Shown piece after piece: positions 7,998 to 17,402 of a DNA stretch of 24,574 bases; position 1 is the stretch's first letter, and every line of letters starts with the position of its first letter. The DNA comes from CAZTTH01 sp964615975. GTDB lineage: Bacteria; Verrucomicrobiota; Lentisphaeria; JABSQK01; JAJFLO01. The notes below the pieces were generated by a model. The model saw nothing but the letters and a program-made list of their open reading frames with translations. It had not been told where the DNA came from and ran no database searches. The position numbers and the translations under genes are program-made. The stretch is from contig CAZTTH010000049.1 in assembly GCA_964615975.1 (NCBI GenBank), positions 1 through 24,574 of the forward strand. The letters run 5' to 3'.

Positions 7998-8157
7998 AAT
8001 TATCAAGCTCTTCTTCTTCATCGTAGTCATCATCGGAACCATCAAACAGGAGGGACCCGGTTATGATTGCCCCACACTCGGGGCAGTTACCCCCTTCATT
8101 ATCAATGTCTTCCATGCTGACTTCAACTTCACAATACGGACAGGTAATCTTTTCCAT
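7996..8157 (-). CDS. Small zinc-ribbon protein with acidic tail
   Basis: 53 aa. The start is the ATG at 8157, preceded by a strong GGAGGAG (8169-8175) at 11 nt; a longer frame from 8226 would run through this site and is unlikely. Two Cys pairs, C6-P-Y-C9 and C25-P-E-C28, form a zinc ribbon. The last 15 residues are almost all Asp/Glu (DGSDDDYDEEEELDN). The shape recalls the LysW/ArgW carrier proteins, but the EDWGE terminus that carries the amino-acid substrate is absent and no lysX/argX-type partner is nearby, so I do not call it LysW. It follows rho by 104 bp on the same strand and may be co-transcribed. Function unknown. Confidence 0.82.
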   Translation of the reverse strand: MEKITCPYCEVEVSMEDIDNEGGNCPECGAIITGSLLFDGSDDDYDEEEELDN

Positions 8158-8261
8158 ATAATTTGTATCTCCTCCAAATGGTTGAAAAAATGGCCGATTA
8201 ATATCGTTGCTTAACCCGTTAGTCAACCTCGTTTTATGATTTTATTGAAAAATATTTTTTC

Positions 8262-9854
8262 TTATCCTTTCAATGACAGGAGAAATTCTGCATTCATCGA
8301 GGTTTCCTTGAGTTTTTTCAACATCAATTCTATCGATTCCGCTGGTTGCACATCGTTGAGGTATCGGCGAAGATGCCAAATCCGCTCCAATTCATCCGGA
8401 TGCAGAAGCAGTTCTTCCTTGCGAGTGCCTGATTTCCCAATATTGATGGCAGGAAATACACGCCGATCCACCAAGTATCTATCGAGGTGCAATTCCATGT
8501 TGCCAGTGCCTTTAAATTCTTCGAATATGACTTCATCCATGCGGCTGCCAGTATCTACCAGCGCGGTGGCAAGTACGGTCAGGCTGCCGCCTTCTTCCGT
8601 ATTTCTAGCAGAGCCAAAAATCCGCTTGGGTTTATGCAAGGCATTGGCGTCGACACCTCCAGTGAGTATCCGACCGCTATGAGGTTCTATGGTATTGTAA
8701 GCACGTGCCAGTCGGGTAATGCTGTCAAGGAGGATCACCACATCCTTTCCATGTTCGACCAAACGTCGCGCTTTTTCAATCACCATTTCCGCTACCTGAA
8801 CATGGCGTTGCGGGGGTTCATCAAAGGTAGAACTAATGACTTCCGCCTTAACCGACCGCTCCATGTCTGTCACTTCTTCTGGTCGCTCATCGATCAATAA
8901 CACGATAAGTATTACCTCTGGATTATTTACGGTAATGCTTTTGCCGATTTTCTGTAACAAAACGGTTTTCCCCGTGCGGGGCGGAGCCACGATCAAACCT
9001 CGTTGGCCTTTGCCTATGGGAGTGACCAGGTCAACGATGCGCATTGCAGCTTCTTCTTTCCCGCGCTCCAGCACCAAGCGTTCCTTGGGAAAAAGCGGGG
9101 TGAGATTTTCAAAGGGTATTTTTTCTTTCTTCAACTCGGGCGATTCGTTATTAATCGCTTCGACCTTGAGCATGGCAAAAAAGCGTTCCTTATCACGTGG
9201 GGATCGGATTTGACCGGTAACAGAATCCCCCTTGCGTAAAGAAAATCGGCGGATTTGGGAAGGACTCAGATAAATATCCTCAGGACAGGGCAGATAGCTG
9301 TATCGGGGTGAACGCAAAAAGCCAAATCCGTCTCCCAGAATTTCCAACACACCACCGCCATATAACATGCCATTTTTTTCCGCATTGGCTTTTAATATTT
9401 CATAGACGAGATTCTGCTTGCTGATGGCGCCAACCGATTCGATGCCCATGGCAATCGCCATATGAGAAAGTTCGGTCATGGATTTTTCCTGTAATTCAAT
9501 CAGATTGAGGCTAGGCGCCAAGGGGTCACGGGGAAGATTCTCTTCCTGGTTATCCTGATCTACTGAATTTCGCGAAAATTTGTTGTTCCTGCCATCCTTG
9601 CGATTGCCATAGCGTTGATTGGATTTATCATTGCGATGCTGCTGATTGAATTTCCCGTCCTTCTTGCCCCCCTTGTTATTGTTTCCCCGATCATCGTTAT
9701 TGTTATGATCGTACTGATTACGGTTTTTAGTGTTTTCCGAATATATGGTATCGAGAAATTCCGTGTCCGTATCACGCGAAGGTTCTGAGCGCTGATGCAC
9801 TTCTAGATCATGTTTATTAGTCTGGTAGATGGAATCTGATTGATTTTCGTTCAT
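8262..9854 (-). CDS. rho: Transcription termination factor Rho with long disordered N-terminal extension
   Basis: 530 aa against about 420 for E. coli Rho. Rho is a hexameric RNA-dependent ATPase that ends transcription. Residues 1-113 are low complexity, rich in Asn, Asp, Lys, Arg, Gln and Gly. The Rho N-terminal helical domain follows (about 116-158), then the cold-shock-like RNA-binding domain (about 162-235, with GDGFGFLRSP) and the RecA-like motor. Walker A is APPRTGKT (290-297; APPKAGKT in E. coli), Walker B is VVILLDSITRLARAYN, and GGVDANAL and GSARNTEEGGSLT blocks are present. Asn-rich insertions of this kind are known in Rho of several phyla and can change RNA binding or condensation; that is inference here. 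The ATG at 9854 has no clear ribosome site. Confidence 0.97.
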   Translation of the reverse strand: MNENQSDSIYQTNKHDLEVHQRSEPSRDTDTEFLDTIYSENTKNRNQYDHNNNDDRGNNNKGGKKDGKFNQQHRNDKSNQRYGNRKDGRNNKFSRNSVDQDNQEENLPRDPLAPSLNLIELQEKSMTELSHMAIAMGIESVGAISKQNLVYEILKANAEKNGMLYGGGVLEILGDGFGFLRSPRYSYLPCPEDIYLSPSQIRRFSLRKGDSVTGQIRSPRDKERFFAMLKVEAINNESPELKKEKIPFENLTPLFPKERLVLERGKEEAAMRIVDLVTPIGKGQRGLIVAPPRTGKTVLLQKIGKSITVNNPEVILIVLLIDERPEEVTDMERSVKAEVISSTFDEPPQRHVQVAEMVIEKARRLVEHGKDVVILLDSITRLARAYNTIEPHSGRILTGGVDANALHKPKRIFGSARNTEEGGSLTVLATALVDTGSRMDEVIFEEFKGTGNMELHLDRYLVDRRVFPAINIGKSGTRKEELLLHPDELERIWHLRRYLNDVQPAESIELMLKKLKETSMNAEFLLSLKG

Positions 9855-10405
9855 AATATTTTGTTTTTTTTATGGGTATTGTGTTGATGCATATAGAAAT
9901 AATTAATATGCGAGGTGCTGCGATAAAGAGATGGATTGCCAATTTGATATCCGGTTCTACACCAGGATATGTGGTTAATAAATTCAGGAAAACGGCTCTG
10001 GTGGCGATTCTGATACCATGCCGATAGATTGATTGAATGAATAATGATTCAGGGGTGATATTAGTCAGAAACAAGCAGGTAATTTTCTGACGATTTTCTA
10101 ATGAAAAATGATAATCAATGTGGAGATTATTATACTAAAACAACAAACCAATCCTTCATACAGCTGGTAAATTTCGATATGCCCCCTGCGACATACCGGC
10201 TATCCATATAAATAATTGGGCTTGAAACAACGAAGTAATCTGGCGCTGGATTCGATGCAGAATTAAACTGGTAGAAGATACCAAATTTTGAGTAATGCCA
10301 GCTAAACTATCCAGTTCAATTTCAAATTCAAGCTTTATTTGGATTTTTTTTTGCATCAGCTAATTTCTACCCGGGCCATACTGGGTGATCCATTCAATGC
10401 CTGGC
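9855..10405 (-). promoter_or_regulatory. Long rho leader / carB-rho intergenic region with candidate -10 box
   Basis: A 551-bp gap on the minus strand between carB and rho. A perfect TATAAT (minus strand, 10129-10134) is a candidate -10 element, without a convincing -35. It would give a rho leader of roughly 270 nt. Long leaders are common for rho because of autoregulation by premature termination; whether that applies here is inference. One doubtful small reading frame (10156-10356) lies in the carB-proximal part. Confidence 0.35.
10156..10356 (-). CDS. Doubtful small hypothetical protein after carB
   Basis: 66 codons from ATG, 50 bp downstream of the carB stop. The start has an alternating charged/hydrophobic pattern (KKIQIKLEFEIELDSL) that would suit a beta strand. 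There is no ribosome site (GCTG directly before the ATG) and the rest resembles no family I know. It could equally be a random open frame in the carB-rho gap. Confidence 0.25.
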   Translation of the reverse strand: MQKKIQIKLEFEIELDSLAGITQNLVSSTSLILHRIQRQITSLFQAQLFIWIAGMSQGAYRNLPAV

Positions 10406-13400
10406 TCAATTCTGGCCGGTATGCGATAATGCAACGTGATAATCTTGTAATGCCCTGACATTGAGGCGATCGATGGATTTCCATGCCTGCAATCCCGCAA
10501 TCGCGGCTTGCAGACCACTGATGGTGGTGGTAATTGGAATGCCATGTCGTATCGCCGCGCCACGCATCTTGATTTCATCCAATCGCGGTATGACCTCACC
10601 GGCTGGCGTGTTGATGATCCATTTGACATTTTTTTCTTCAATCATGTCGAGAATATTAGGATGACCTTCCGAAATCTTGAAGAGTGCCTGACAACGAATC
10701 TGATGCTCATGCAATACCGTGCTCGTTCCCTGGGTGGCATAAATGGTATATCCCATTTCCGCCAACTGTTTACCCATTGCGACGATTCTTTCCTTATCTT
10801 CATCCCGTACACTGAGGAAAATGTTGCCATTTGCTGGAATGCTGTTTCCAGCAGCCATTTGACTCTTTAAATAACTGATTCCCAATGAAGGATCAATCCC
10901 CATGACTTCTCCGGTCGAACGCATTTCAGGGGTAAGGGTAATATCATTATTGGGAAAACGAATAAACGGAAAAACCGCTTCCTTGACTGAATAATGGGTG
11001 GGAATTATTTCCTCGATAAAGCCTAGTTCCGCCAATTTCTTTCCCACCATCACCTGGGCTGCCAACTTGGCCAGGGGAACACCAATGGCCTTACTCACAA
11101 AGGGAATGGTTCGAGAAGCGCGAGGATTGACCTCTAAAATGTAGACTTCCTCTTTTTTTACCGCGAATTGCGCGTTCATCAATCCGATCACATTCAATGC
11201 CCGGGCCAGGGCATGACAGTTTTTCCGGATTTGATTCTTTACATTTTCGCTGAATGTCGGAGCCGGAATGATACAGGCGCTATCACCAGAATGGATACCA
11301 GCCAATTCGACATGCTCCATGATGGCGCCAATGACAATGGTCTCGCCATCGGAGATACAATCCACATCGACTTCAAGGGCATCCTCCAAATATTTATCGA
11401 TCAATACCGGCTTGTCCTCGGAGATCAACACCGCGTCCACCATATATTTCTCCAGCATCACATCATTGTAGACTATGGCCATGGCCCGTCCACCAAGGAC
11501 ATACGATGGTCTTACCATGACCGGATATCCTATCTGGTTGGCGACCTGCAATGCTTCATCCACGGTAATGCTGGTGCCGCTTTGAGGTTGCCGGATCCCC
11601 AGCCGGGTCACCAGCTCCTGAAAGTATTTACGATCTTCAACCGCTTCGATGCTATCCGGTTTGGTACCGAGAATATGGACGCCATTAGCCTCCAGATCCT
11701 TGGCCAGGTTCAATGGAGTTTGACCGCCAAATTGCACAATCGCGCCATAACATTTTTCATGATGATAGATATGGAGTACATCCTCCAGGGTCAGGGGTTC
11801 AAAATAAAGCTTGTCGCTGGTGTCATAATCAGTGCTCACGGTCTCGGGATTACTATTTACCATAATCGAAATGAAGCCTGCATCGCGCAATGCGAATGAC
11901 GCATGCACGCAACAATAATCGAATTCGATACCCTGTCCGATTCGATTGGGTCCCCCCCCCAGGATCATCACCTTTTTCCGGCCGTCATCAAGATCAGGTC
12001 TGGACTCATCCATTTCGCTGTAATTCGAATAATAATAAGGGGTATAGGCAATGAATTCCGCAGCACAGGTATCGACCAAATTATAGACCGGCTTGATACC
12101 CAATTCCAATCGGCATTTTCGCACCTGATCTTCTTTTGCCTGGATCAGATGCGCCACCTGACGATCGGAATAACCAAACTTTTTCGCCTGTAAAAAGAGC
12201 GCATGATCCTGGGATAATTGAGACAGTGACCCGGTCGCCTGAATCTCATTTTCAAAATACGAAAGTTCTTCGAAATGGTTAAGAAACCAACGATCGATCT
12301 TGGTCAAATTATTCATTTTCGCCACACTCCATCCCCGTCTAAATCCCGCGCGGATTGCAAACATTCGCTTGGAATTGGGTTTGGCAAGCAACGCCTCCAA
12401 ATCCGCATCGTTCAAAGTCTCGAAATATTTATCTTTGCCATCAGCCCCAAACCCATGGCGCCCGATCTCCAATGATCGCAACGCTTTTTGAAACGATTCC
12501 TTGAACGTACGCGCGATGCACATGGTTTCGCCGACTGAGCGCATTTCCGTACCCAGCAAATCCTGAGTATGAGGAAATTTTTCGAAAGTAAAACGTGGAA
12601 TTTTAGTGACGACATAATCGATGGTGGGCTCAAATGATGCTGGCGTCTCACGGGTAATATCATTGCATATCTCGTCCAGCGTGTAACCAACCGCCAGTTT
12701 TGCGGCGATCTTGGCAATGGGAAAACCGGTGGCTTTGGATGCCAGTGCGCTGGAACGGGAGACACGTGGATTCATTTCGATGACGACCATCCGGCCATTA
12801 TCCGGATTCAGTGCAAATTGCACGTTCGAACCGCCGGTTTCGACCCCAATCTCGCGCATGACCGCCAGTGCGGCATTGCGCATTCGCTGATATTCACGAT
12901 CGGTCAGGGTTTGCACCGGCGCTACGGTTATGCTGTCGCCGGTATGAACTCCCATGGGATCAATATTTTCAATTGAACAAACGACAATCACATTGTCTTT
13001 GCGGTCACGCATGACCTCCAATTCGAATTCCTTCCATCCAATGATTGACTCCTCAATCAAAACTTCGGAGATCGGACTGCATCGCAACCCCAAGGTAACA
13101 ATCTCGATGAACTGCGCTTCGTTGTACGCGATCCCTCCCCCGGTGCCGCCCATGGTAAAACCCGGTCGAATCACCAGGGGATAATTTCCCAGGGATTCCG
13201 CCGCTTTTTTCGCTTCCTCCAGAGTATGAACTGAAACACTTTGGGGTACTTCCAAACCGATCTTCACCATGGCTTGCTTGAATAATTGCCGGTCCTCGGC
13301 TTTTTCGATGGCAGGCGCATGGGCGCCGATCATCTCAATCTGATATTGATCGAGTAATCCTTTCTGATGCAACGCCATCGCCAGGTTCAGCGCTGTCTGA

Positions 13401-13675
13401 CCACCCAGGGTCGGCAATAGAGCATCCGGACGTTCATGGCGGATGATTTCATGTAAAATATCCACATTCAAAGGTTCAATGTAAGTGCGATCGGCAAATT
13501 CGGGATCGGTCATGATGGTGGCGGGATTGCTGTTGACGAGTATGATCTGATACCCTTCCTCCCTGAGCGCCTTGCAGGCTTGGGTTCCAGAATAATCAAA
13601 TTCACAAGCTTGACCGATGATGATCGGGCCTGAACCAATCAATAATATCCGGTGGATGTCTGTTCGTTTCGGCAT
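10406..13675 (-). CDS. carB: Carbamoyl-phosphate synthase large subunit
   Basis: 1089 aa, normal length. With the glutaminase subunit CarA it makes carbamoyl phosphate from glutamine-derived ammonia, bicarbonate and two ATP, for pyrimidines and arginine. The two homologous ATP-grasp halves are visible. The N-half starts with GSGPIIIGQACEFDYSGTQA (residues 13-32); the C-half has the matching GGGPNRIGQGIEFDYCCVHA after about residue 570. The oligomerisation region lies between them. The last 150 residues are the MGS-like allosteric domain (NIFLSVRDEDKER, ATQGTSTVLHEHQI, WIINTPAGE). The ATG at 13675 has only a weak AAAAG upstream. carA is not in the window; purF lies 144 bp upstream on the same strand. 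Confidence 0.98.
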   Translation of the reverse strand: MPKRTDIHRILLIGSGPIIIGQACEFDYSGTQACKALREEGYQIILVNSNPATIMTDPEFADRTYIEPLNVDILHEIIRHERPDALLPTLGGQTALNLAMALHQKGLLDQYQIEMIGAHAPAIEKAEDRQLFKQAMVKIGLEVPQSVSVHTLEEAKKAAESLGNYPLVIRPGFTMGGTGGGIAYNEAQFIEIVTLGLRCSPISEVLIEESIIGWKEFELEVMRDRKDNVIVVCSIENIDPMGVHTGDSITVAPVQTLTDREYQRMRNAALAVMREIGVETGGSNVQFALNPDNGRMVVIEMNPRVSRSSALASKATGFPIAKIAAKLAVGYTLDEICNDITRETPASFEPTIDYVVTKIPRFTFEKFPHTQDLLGTEMRSVGETMCIARTFKESFQKALRSLEIGRHGFGADGKDKYFETLNDADLEALLAKPNSKRMFAIRAGFRRGWSVAKMNNLTKIDRWFLNHFEELSYFENEIQATGSLSQLSQDHALFLQAKKFGYSDRQVAHLIQAKEDQVRKCRLELGIKPVYNLVDTCAAEFIAYTPYYYSNYSEMDESRPDLDDGRKKVMILGGGPNRIGQGIEFDYCCVHASFALRDAGFISIMVNSNPETVSTDYDTSDKLYFEPLTLEDVLHIYHHEKCYGAIVQFGGQTPLNLAKDLEANGVHILGTKPDSIEAVEDRKYFQELVTRLGIRQPQSGTSITVDEALQVANQIGYPVMVRPSYVLGGRAMAIVYNDVMLEKYMVDAVLISEDKPVLIDKYLEDALEVDVDCISDGETIVIGAIMEHVELAGIHSGDSACIIPAPTFSENVKNQIRKNCHALARALNVIGLMNAQFAVKKEEVYILEVNPRASRTIPFVSKAIGVPLAKLAAQVMVGKKLAELGFIEEIIPTHYSVKEAVFPFIRFPNNDITLTPEMRSTGEVMGIDPSLGISYLKSQMAAGNSIPANGNIFLSVRDEDKERIVAMGKQLAEMGYTIYATQGTSTVLHEHQIRCQALFKISEGHPNILDMIEEKNVKWIINTPAGEVIPRLDEIKMRGAAIRHGIPITTTISGLQAAIAGLQAWKSIDRLNVRALQDYHVALSHTGQN

Positions 13676-13819
13676 GACTTTTATACGCTAAGATCTGGAG
13701 TTAAGTTAGTGATAAGACGGTCTATTTGATTCTCTACTACCGGCGGATCGGTGTTCAACCATAAAATAAATCGCAGTAGTGTATTCGGAATTGAAGGATT
13801 TAAAACCTGAACCTGGAGA

Positions 13820-15238
13820 TTATTTTGCGCTGCGTTTACAAGCCAATGTGGGCTCGACTGGATATTTTCCGGTAAAACAGGCGTTACAATAATGAGCGGC
13901 AGGTGATGCCCTGACACAAGACAACATTCCTTCCATGGATAGATACGAGAGGCTATCCACATTGATTAATTTGGCAATCTCATCGATCGTATACTGATTG
14001 GCGATGAGCTCACCCTTGCTGGGAAAATCGATGCCGTAATAACAAGGACTTATATGCGGTGGGCAACTTACTCGCATGTGAACTTCACGGGCACCGCACT
14101 TGCGCATGGTCTTAACCCGTTCCCTGCTGGTATTGCCGCGCACGATACTGTCTTCGATCAGGCAAACCCGCTTACCCTCGATCGCGGATCTGATGGGATT
14201 GAGCTTCACCTGCACTGAAGATACTCGGTCATTATGATTGGGACGGATGAATGTGCGTCCCACATAATGATTTCGCATGATTCCCATATCGAAAAGAATA
14301 CCGGATGCTTCTGAATATCCGAGAGCGGCATAAACACCGCCATCAGGAACGGGCATGATGACATCCGCTTCCACGGGCGCTTCCTTGGCAAGCTGGGCGC
14401 CGAAACGCCTGCGAATATCGTATACACACTCCCCAAAAATCTTACTGTCCGGACGGGCAAAATAAATTAGTTCAAAGATGCAATGGGCCCGGCGATTGGA
14501 TGGCGCAATGGTATAACTGGTAATATTCCCCTCAAGTGACACGACAATCATTTCACCTGGATTGACATCCCGGAGGTATTCTGCGCCAATCAAATCGAAA
14601 GCGCAGGTTTCGGATGAGAAGATCACCGCATCACCTAATTTACCCATTGCCAGGGGACGAAATCCCAATGGATCACGCGCCGCCATCAATCCCTGTTCAC
14701 ACATCGCAACGATCGAATAGGCGCCTTCCGCCTGCTGAAATGCTTGTTTCAACGCCTCCCAGGGAAGTTCACCCCGCTGATGAAACCGTGCTGCCAGGTG
14801 CAGCAGTACTTCAGTATCCGTATTGCCTTGGAGTATCGCCCCCTCGGATTTCAGTCGGTTGCGCAAAACGCCGCCGTTAGAAATATTGCCGTTATGGGCA
14901 ATCGCCAATTGCCAATCATCAAACTCAACCGCAATCGGTTGTGCATTCACCAACGCGGACGACCCCGCAGTGCTGTAACGGACATGACCAATTGCCATGG
15001 TGTTGGGTGCGGTTTGCCATTCCTTGGGCAATTCACGAAAGACATCGGCGACCAAACCCATTCCCTTATGGAGTTCGCATTTGCCATCAATTAACACGAA
15101 TATCCCGGCGCTTTCCTGGCCGCGATGCTGCAGGGAGTACAAACCCAGACGCGCGAAATGGGCTGCCTGCGCATGATTGACAATGCCAAAAACACCACAA
15201 TGGTCTTTAGGTTTGTCGGTTGAATTTCCCACTTGCAT
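13820..15238 (-). CDS. purF: Amidophosphoribosyltransferase, Fe-S type with propeptide
   Basis: 472 aa. It catalyses the first committed step of purine synthesis: PRPP plus glutamine to phosphoribosylamine. A 13-residue leader precedes the catalytic cysteine C14 (DHCGVFGI), so the N-terminus must be cleaved, as in the B. subtilis class. Glutaminase blocks LQHRGQESAGI, GHVRYSTAG and AHNGNISN are present. The phosphoribosyltransferase PRPP loop is RVCLIEDSIVRGNTS (357-371). Cysteines 253, 399, 451 and 454 sit where the B. subtilis enzyme binds its 4Fe-4S cluster, so this is probably an oxygen-sensitive, cluster-containing form. It lies 46 bp after asd and before carB on the same strand, so co-transcription is likely. 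Ribosome site weak. Confidence 0.97.
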   Translation of the reverse strand: MQVGNSTDKPKDHCGVFGIVNHAQAAHFARLGLYSLQHRGQESAGIFVLIDGKCELHKGMGLVADVFRELPKEWQTAPNTMAIGHVRYSTAGSSALVNAQPIAVEFDDWQLAIAHNGNISNGGVLRNRLKSEGAILQGNTDTEVLLHLAARFHQRGELPWEALKQAFQQAEGAYSIVAMCEQGLMAARDPLGFRPLAMGKLGDAVIFSSETCAFDLIGAEYLRDVNPGEMIVVSLEGNITSYTIAPSNRRAHCIFELIYFARPDSKIFGECVYDIRRRFGAQLAKEAPVEADVIMPVPDGGVYAALGYSEASGILFDMGIMRNHYVGRTFIRPNHNDRVSSVQVKLNPIRSAIEGKRVCLIEDSIVRGNTSRERVKTMRKCGAREVHMRVSCPPHISPCYYGIDFPSKGELIANQYTIDEIAKLINVDSLSYLSMEGMLSCVRASPAAHYCNACFTGKYPVEPTLACKRSAK

Positions 15239-15284
15239 TTAATTATTGCCAGACATGATCTGAAGGAATTTTTTTATCATTGGG

Positions 15285-16283
15285 TTACAACAACTCTGCG
15301 ATTTGGACTGCGTTCAATGCCGCTCCTTTTAATAGCTGATCACCACACACGAAAAGGGCCAGCCCCCGATCACAACTGTAATCCTCACGGATGCGCCCCA
15401 CGGCGATATTATAATTGCCAGACACTTCGATGGGCATCGGGAAATGATTCTTCTTCGGGTTGTCAATCAAACTTATGCCCGGAGCTTTTTTAAAAGCCGC
15501 ACGCGCCTCCTTGACGCTGATTTTTCGTTCCGTCTCGATCGTAACGGATTCCGAATGAGCACGAAATACCGGCACCCGGATTGTGGTGATACCGATTTTT
15601 ATCTCTTGATCATGCATGATCTTGCGGGTTTCGTTGATGACCTTCATTTCTTCCTCACAATAGCCGTTTTCACCAACCGCGCTGTTATGACTGAATAAAT
15701 TGAAAGCTATCTGATGCGGAAACACCCGTGGTTTGATCTTTTTTCCATTCAAAAAATCCGCGGATTGGAGATATAATTCCTCCATGGCTTTTGCTCCAGC
15801 GCCACTGGCGCTTTGGTAGGTGCTGACAATAACTCTTACGATCCGTGACAAATCATAAAGGGGTTTCAGCGCCACCACTAAAATTATGGAGGTGCAATTG
15901 GGATTGGCAATAATCCCCTGATGCTTCTTGATATCTTCGGGGTTTACTTCCGGGACCACCAATGGCGTTTTTGTATCCATACGAAACGCGCTCGAATTAT
16001 CGATCACTACAGCGCCATCATTCACTGCTGCTTTAGCGAATTCCAGTGAGCGGCTGCCGCCCGCGCTGAACAAGGCAATATCAACACCCTTGAATGAATT
16101 TTTTCCCAATACTTCAATGGGAATATTTTCCCCCTTGAATTCAAGACTTTTTCCGAGTGAATTTTCAGAAGCCAAGAGGCGCAAATTTTTAACTGGAAAA
16201 TTCCGATTTTCCAATGTTTCTATCAATTCCTGACCGACCGCTCCCGTAGCTCCCGCTATCGCCACATTATAACTTCTACTCAT
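15285..16283 (-). CDS. asd: Aspartate-semialdehyde dehydrogenase
   Basis: 332 aa, normal length. It reduces aspartyl phosphate to aspartate semialdehyde, the branch point to lysine/diaminopimelate, threonine and methionine. The NADP-binding start is IAGATGAVGQELIETL (9-24). The substrate and NADP region contains FSAGGSRSLEFA and IDNSSAFRMD. The catalytic cysteine is C130 in NPNCTSIILV, and the basic histidine is H243 in VFRAHSESV. HQIAFNLF (190-197) is also conserved. AAGG lies 5 nt ahead of the ATG. It follows leuB by 72 bp and precedes purF by 46 bp, probably in one transcription unit. Confidence 0.97.
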   Translation of the reverse strand: MSRSYNVAIAGATGAVGQELIETLENRNFPVKNLRLLASENSLGKSLEFKGENIPIEVLGKNSFKGVDIALFSAGGSRSLEFAKAAVNDGAVVIDNSSAFRMDTKTPLVVPEVNPEDIKKHQGIIANPNCTSIILVVALKPLYDLSRIVRVIVSTYQSASGAGAKAMEELYLQSADFLNGKKIKPRVFPHQIAFNLFSHNSAVGENGYCEEEMKVINETRKIMHDQEIKIGITTIRVPVFRAHSESVTIETERKISVKEARAAFKKAPGISLIDNPKKNHFPMPIEVSGNYNIAVGRIREDYSCDRGLALFVCGDQLLKGAALNAVQIAELL

Positions 16284-16355
16284 AATGACCTTACCGCTTC
16301 CTGATTATATTCTTGTTATATTTAGGTTTAACGCACATATAATTTCTAATCTCAC

Positions 16356-17402
16356 TTAAAGAAGCGCCAGCACCCGCTTCCCGATCTCCTGAGTTCCCAA
16401 GCCAGCGATATCCTTATTCACTACCGCCATTACAGCTTTTTCCAATTCATCCGCAGCGATTTTTTCTCCGAAAAAATCCAGCATCATTTTTATTGTCAAT
16501 ATGGTGGCGATCGGATTGGCCAGATTTTTACCGGCAATATCCGGAGCGGAACCATGGATCGGTTCAAACATCGATGCGCCGGTCCGTTTGGGATTGATGT
16601 TGCCACTGGCCGCCAAACCGATGCCTCCTTGAGTCGCCGCCCCCAGATCAGTCAGGATATCTCCAAACATATTGGTGGTAACCATGACATCAAAGCGGCG
16701 GGGATCATTTACCATAAAAATACATGCCGCGTCCACATGATAGTATTCCCGTTTAACGCCGGGAAAATCACGGTCACCCATTTCATTAAACACCCGCAGC
16801 CACAAGTCAAAAACATACGTTAACACATTCGATTTCCCAATCAATGCCAGGGTTTTTCGCGGTCTGGTCGCAGCCAACTCGAAGGCATAGCGCAAGCATC
16901 GTTCCACCTGAGTATAACTATATACCATTGTTTGCATGGCAACTTCATCAACAGTCCCGGCCATACTGGCGCCGCCAACCCCGGTATATAGTCCACCAGT
17001 ATTCTCGCGAACTACGACATAATCGATGTCCTGCGCAGTTTTCCCCAACAACGGCGAGGTAATCCCGGGATATAATTTCACCGGACGGAGATTGATGTAC
17101 AGATCCAATGCGAAACGCAGTTTCAACAATATCCCTTTTTCCAAAATCCCTGGTTTCACCTGAGGTGCGCCAACCGCACCCAGTAAAATCGCATTATACT
17201 CCGATAATTCTGCTAAAGTTTGATCCGAAAGAGTTTCTCCAGTAGCAAGATAATGTGCCGCGCCCAGAGGAAAAGACTTGATTTGCAGATCAAAGGCATA
17301 TTTCTCTGCCTGTCTGTTCAGACAATTTACTCCATGTTCAATTACTTCCGGACCGATGCCATCACCAGGTATTAATGCGATACGATAATTATTTTTTGCC
17401 AT
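16356..17402 (-). CDS. leuB: 3-isopropylmalate dehydrogenase (beta-decarboxylating dehydrogenase family)
   Basis: 348 aa. It oxidises and decarboxylates 3-isopropylmalate with NAD in leucine synthesis. Family blocks: ALIPGDGIGPEV (9-20), LGAVGAP, LRFALDLYINLRPVKLYPG, VVVRENTGGLYTG, ALIGKSNVL, TTNMFGDILTDLGA and the cofactor loop GSAPDIAGKNLANP. VVVRENTGGLYTG differs from the RELTGG(I/V)YFG of enterobacterial LeuB and is seen in other LeuB lineages. A homoisocitrate or tartrate dehydrogenase role cannot be fully excluded, but the overall pattern and the asd neighbour favour LeuB. No other leu genes are nearby. GGGAG lies 6 nt before the ATG. First gene of the leuB-asd-purF-carB run. Confidence 0.92.
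   Translation of the reverse strand: MAKNNYRIALIPGDGIGPEVIEHGVNCLNRQAEKYAFDLQIKSFPLGAAHYLATGETLSDQTLAELSEYNAILLGAVGAPQVKPGILEKGILLKLRFALDLYINLRPVKLYPGITSPLLGKTAQDIDYVVVRENTGGLYTGVGGASMAGTVDEVAMQTMVYSYTQVERCLRYAFELAATRPRKTLALIGKSNVLTYVFDLWLRVFNEMGDRDFPGVKREYYHVDAACIFMVNDPRRFDVMVTTNMFGDILTDLGAATQGGIGLAASGNINPKRTGASMFEPIHGSAPDIAGKNLANPIATILTIKMMLDFFGEKIAADELEKAVMAVVNKDIAGLGTQEIGKRVLALL

Noticed and set aside
8158..8226. 23-residue N-terminal extension of the zinc-ribbon protein
   Set aside because: The strong GGAGGAG ribosome site lies inside it and points to the ATG at 8157.
11168..11899. Plus-strand 243-codon frame opposite carB
   Set aside because: Long antisense shadow of carB; all conserved motifs are on the minus strand.
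13681..13962. Minus-strand frame between purF and carB
   Set aside because: Overlaps the purF 3' end in another frame; no ribosome site or family resemblance.
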